Assembly: GCA_015501055.1 (NCBI GenBank) | Contig: JADNYV010000756.1 | Span: 1-16,338 of the forward strand | Length of the DNA: 16,338 nt | DNA from: Mucidula mucida | Taxonomy: Eukaryota > Basidiomycota > Agaricomycetes > Agaricales > Physalacriaceae | Reading direction: 5' to 3' | Part shown: positions 15,288 to 16,338 of the stretch, in pieces | How the letters are laid out: each line of letters begins with the position of its first letter | How positions within the stretch are numbered: position 1 is the stretch's first letter | Made by a program: the position numbers and the translations under genes | Notes under the pieces: generated by a model | Told to the model about the DNA's origin: nothing | What the model saw: only the letters and a program-made list of their open reading frames with translations | Databases searched by the model: none

Positions 15288-15812
15288 TATCTGGCTATCA
15301 GTATCTCTTGACTGTTAACCTTTGATTGCGATAACTGTCCTCTGCGTTTGGCGTCCGAAGAAAATGCACAATCTCTAGCTTGGTCCCGTGCGAGCGGGCA
15401 TACTATAGCCTCAGTCGAAGTCTGAAGCTCCTCTTGAACTTCCGCTGGGAGAGGCAGGGTAAGGCAGGCTAGCGGGTCGGTTCAATTATGTCAGGCTTCT
15501 GATCTGCTCCTTGCATGTTGGTCCAGCGGAACCACGCGACACCTGCCGCAACGTCCAGGATGCTACTTCTCACAGTCCAATTCTCTCACTCCGGGAGTGA
15601 CCCGCCACAGCCGTGTTTATCGCTCGAGTTTCGTTCCTCTTTACGTTTATGAGGGTACTGCGCAACAGTTCTGCTAGCCTAGCGCTCGGTTCAATTTGCG
15701 CCAAGTTTTCGTACCTGGACCAACCCTTCGCTTGCTCACGTCGCCCGGCGCCGGGGAATACCTTGACGAGACTGGACGACTCGCTCCGCCTGAACCAATT
15801 GCTCATGATCAA
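15288..15812 (-). other. possible upstream coding pieces of the 14594 gene
   Basis: On the minus strand three protein-like segments follow one another in different frames: about 15812-15590 (NWFRRSESSS, ENLAQIEPSARLAELL), about 15545-15490 (AWFRWTNMQGADQKPDIIEP), and about 15484-15300 (DPLACLTLPLPAEVQEELQ). A 47-bp GTGAGA...GGCAG intron could join the first two in frame. The link from the second to the third needs a frameshift. They may be 5' exons of the same gene or chance; no homology is recognised. Confidence 0.25.
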
Positions 15813-16338
15813 GCACAGGTGACCTGTATGTACTTCCTAGCTTCTCTCAGGCCGGCTTTACTCCTTCTTGATATGCCTGGATCCACACCCATCCACGTTT
15901 AGCCATTTCTTTCTAGTCTCTTGATTTTGCTACCAATTTGCTACCCTTTGCTATTGTTCTCCACGGGCTTGTTCTGATGGTAGCACGCGAGCGGTTAGGT
16001 CTTGTTCTCTTTTCGGATGATGTCTTTGGTCTTCTCCGACGCATATAAGGACCAGAATTTCCTGCCACTACCCGCCACCCCCGCCGTTAGTTCCTATGTC
16101 GATCATTGACGGCAAACTAGATCTTAGCTATGGCTATAAGAACTGGGTACCGTTCGCTCGAAAGCCTCCCGTCGTCGTCGTCCTGCGGCCTATAAAACCT
16201 CTTCCAAGACGAAAATCGCCAAATCCTTCGTCCTCTGTCGTACATAACTCCCGTAACCTTGAATTCCCTTCGCACGCTCTCTTACGAACGATTTTCGGGA
16301 ACTCCTCAAACCTTATGATAATCTTGATTCCCCATATT
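15813..16338 (+). promoter_or_regulatory. promoter-like region for a gene beyond the right edge
   Basis: No coding sequence is seen. Pyrimidine-rich DNA near 15880-15960 is followed by TATA-like CATATAAGG near 16041 and by a better TATAAAA at 16191-16197. The latter is followed by C/T-rich sequence with CCTCTTCC, the usual context of a fungal start site. A + strand gene would then begin close to or past the window end. Confidence 0.35.

Overview
The window looks like repeat-rich chromosomal DNA of a filamentous basidiomycete, probably an agaricomycete. Predicted introns are very short (about 44-78 bp) with GTANGT-type donors and YAG acceptors. The left edge carries the 3' part of a KDZ-type (Kyakuja-Dileera-Zisupton) transposase, a family expanded in mushroom-forming fungi. 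The centre is a chromodomain-bearing Ty3/gypsy LTR retrotransposon. No bacterial-style operons, rRNA, tRNA or CRISPR were seen.

Layout, left to right. 1-1693 (+): decayed C-terminal part of a KDZ transposase, four introns, about three frameshifts. 1694-2437: non-coding, with short inverted repeats and a strong palindrome. About 2438-2935 (-): eroded gag-like zinc-knuckle fragment. 3188-4280 (-): fungal gene of unknown function with an ambiguous 5' exon. 4480-5008: solo LTR with a perfect 5-bp target duplication and strong CpG decay. 5336-11862 (-): complete 6.5-kb gypsy element with 529-bp LTRs differing at only 4 positions, intact gag, intact pol, a -1 frameshift site, a polypurine tract and a self-complementary primer-binding site. 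The element appears to split a minus-strand gene whose pieces lie at 12167-11863 and 5335-5149. 12431-13338 (+): acidic protein ending in an ING-like PHD finger that is complete only after removal of a 50-bp intron; imperfect inverted repeats flank it. 13820-14207: 388-bp MITE with 79-bp terminal inverted repeats and TA duplications. 14594-15287 (-): an unrecognised multi-exon gene, perhaps extending to about 15812. 15813-16338: promoter-like DNA with a TATA box near the right edge.

How the parts relate. Several transposon types (KDZ, a gag relic, gypsy solo and full copies, a MITE) have accumulated here, and the surrounding genes are mostly small, of unknown function and partly broken. The gypsy copy is the youngest and best preserved part. 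Its signals form one consistent expression and replication scheme: TATA box, RNA start near the self-priming sequence, Gag, -1 frameshift into Pol, and PPT next to the 3' LTR. All alignments and counts were done by hand; splice models are inferred from frame continuity and need transcript data.
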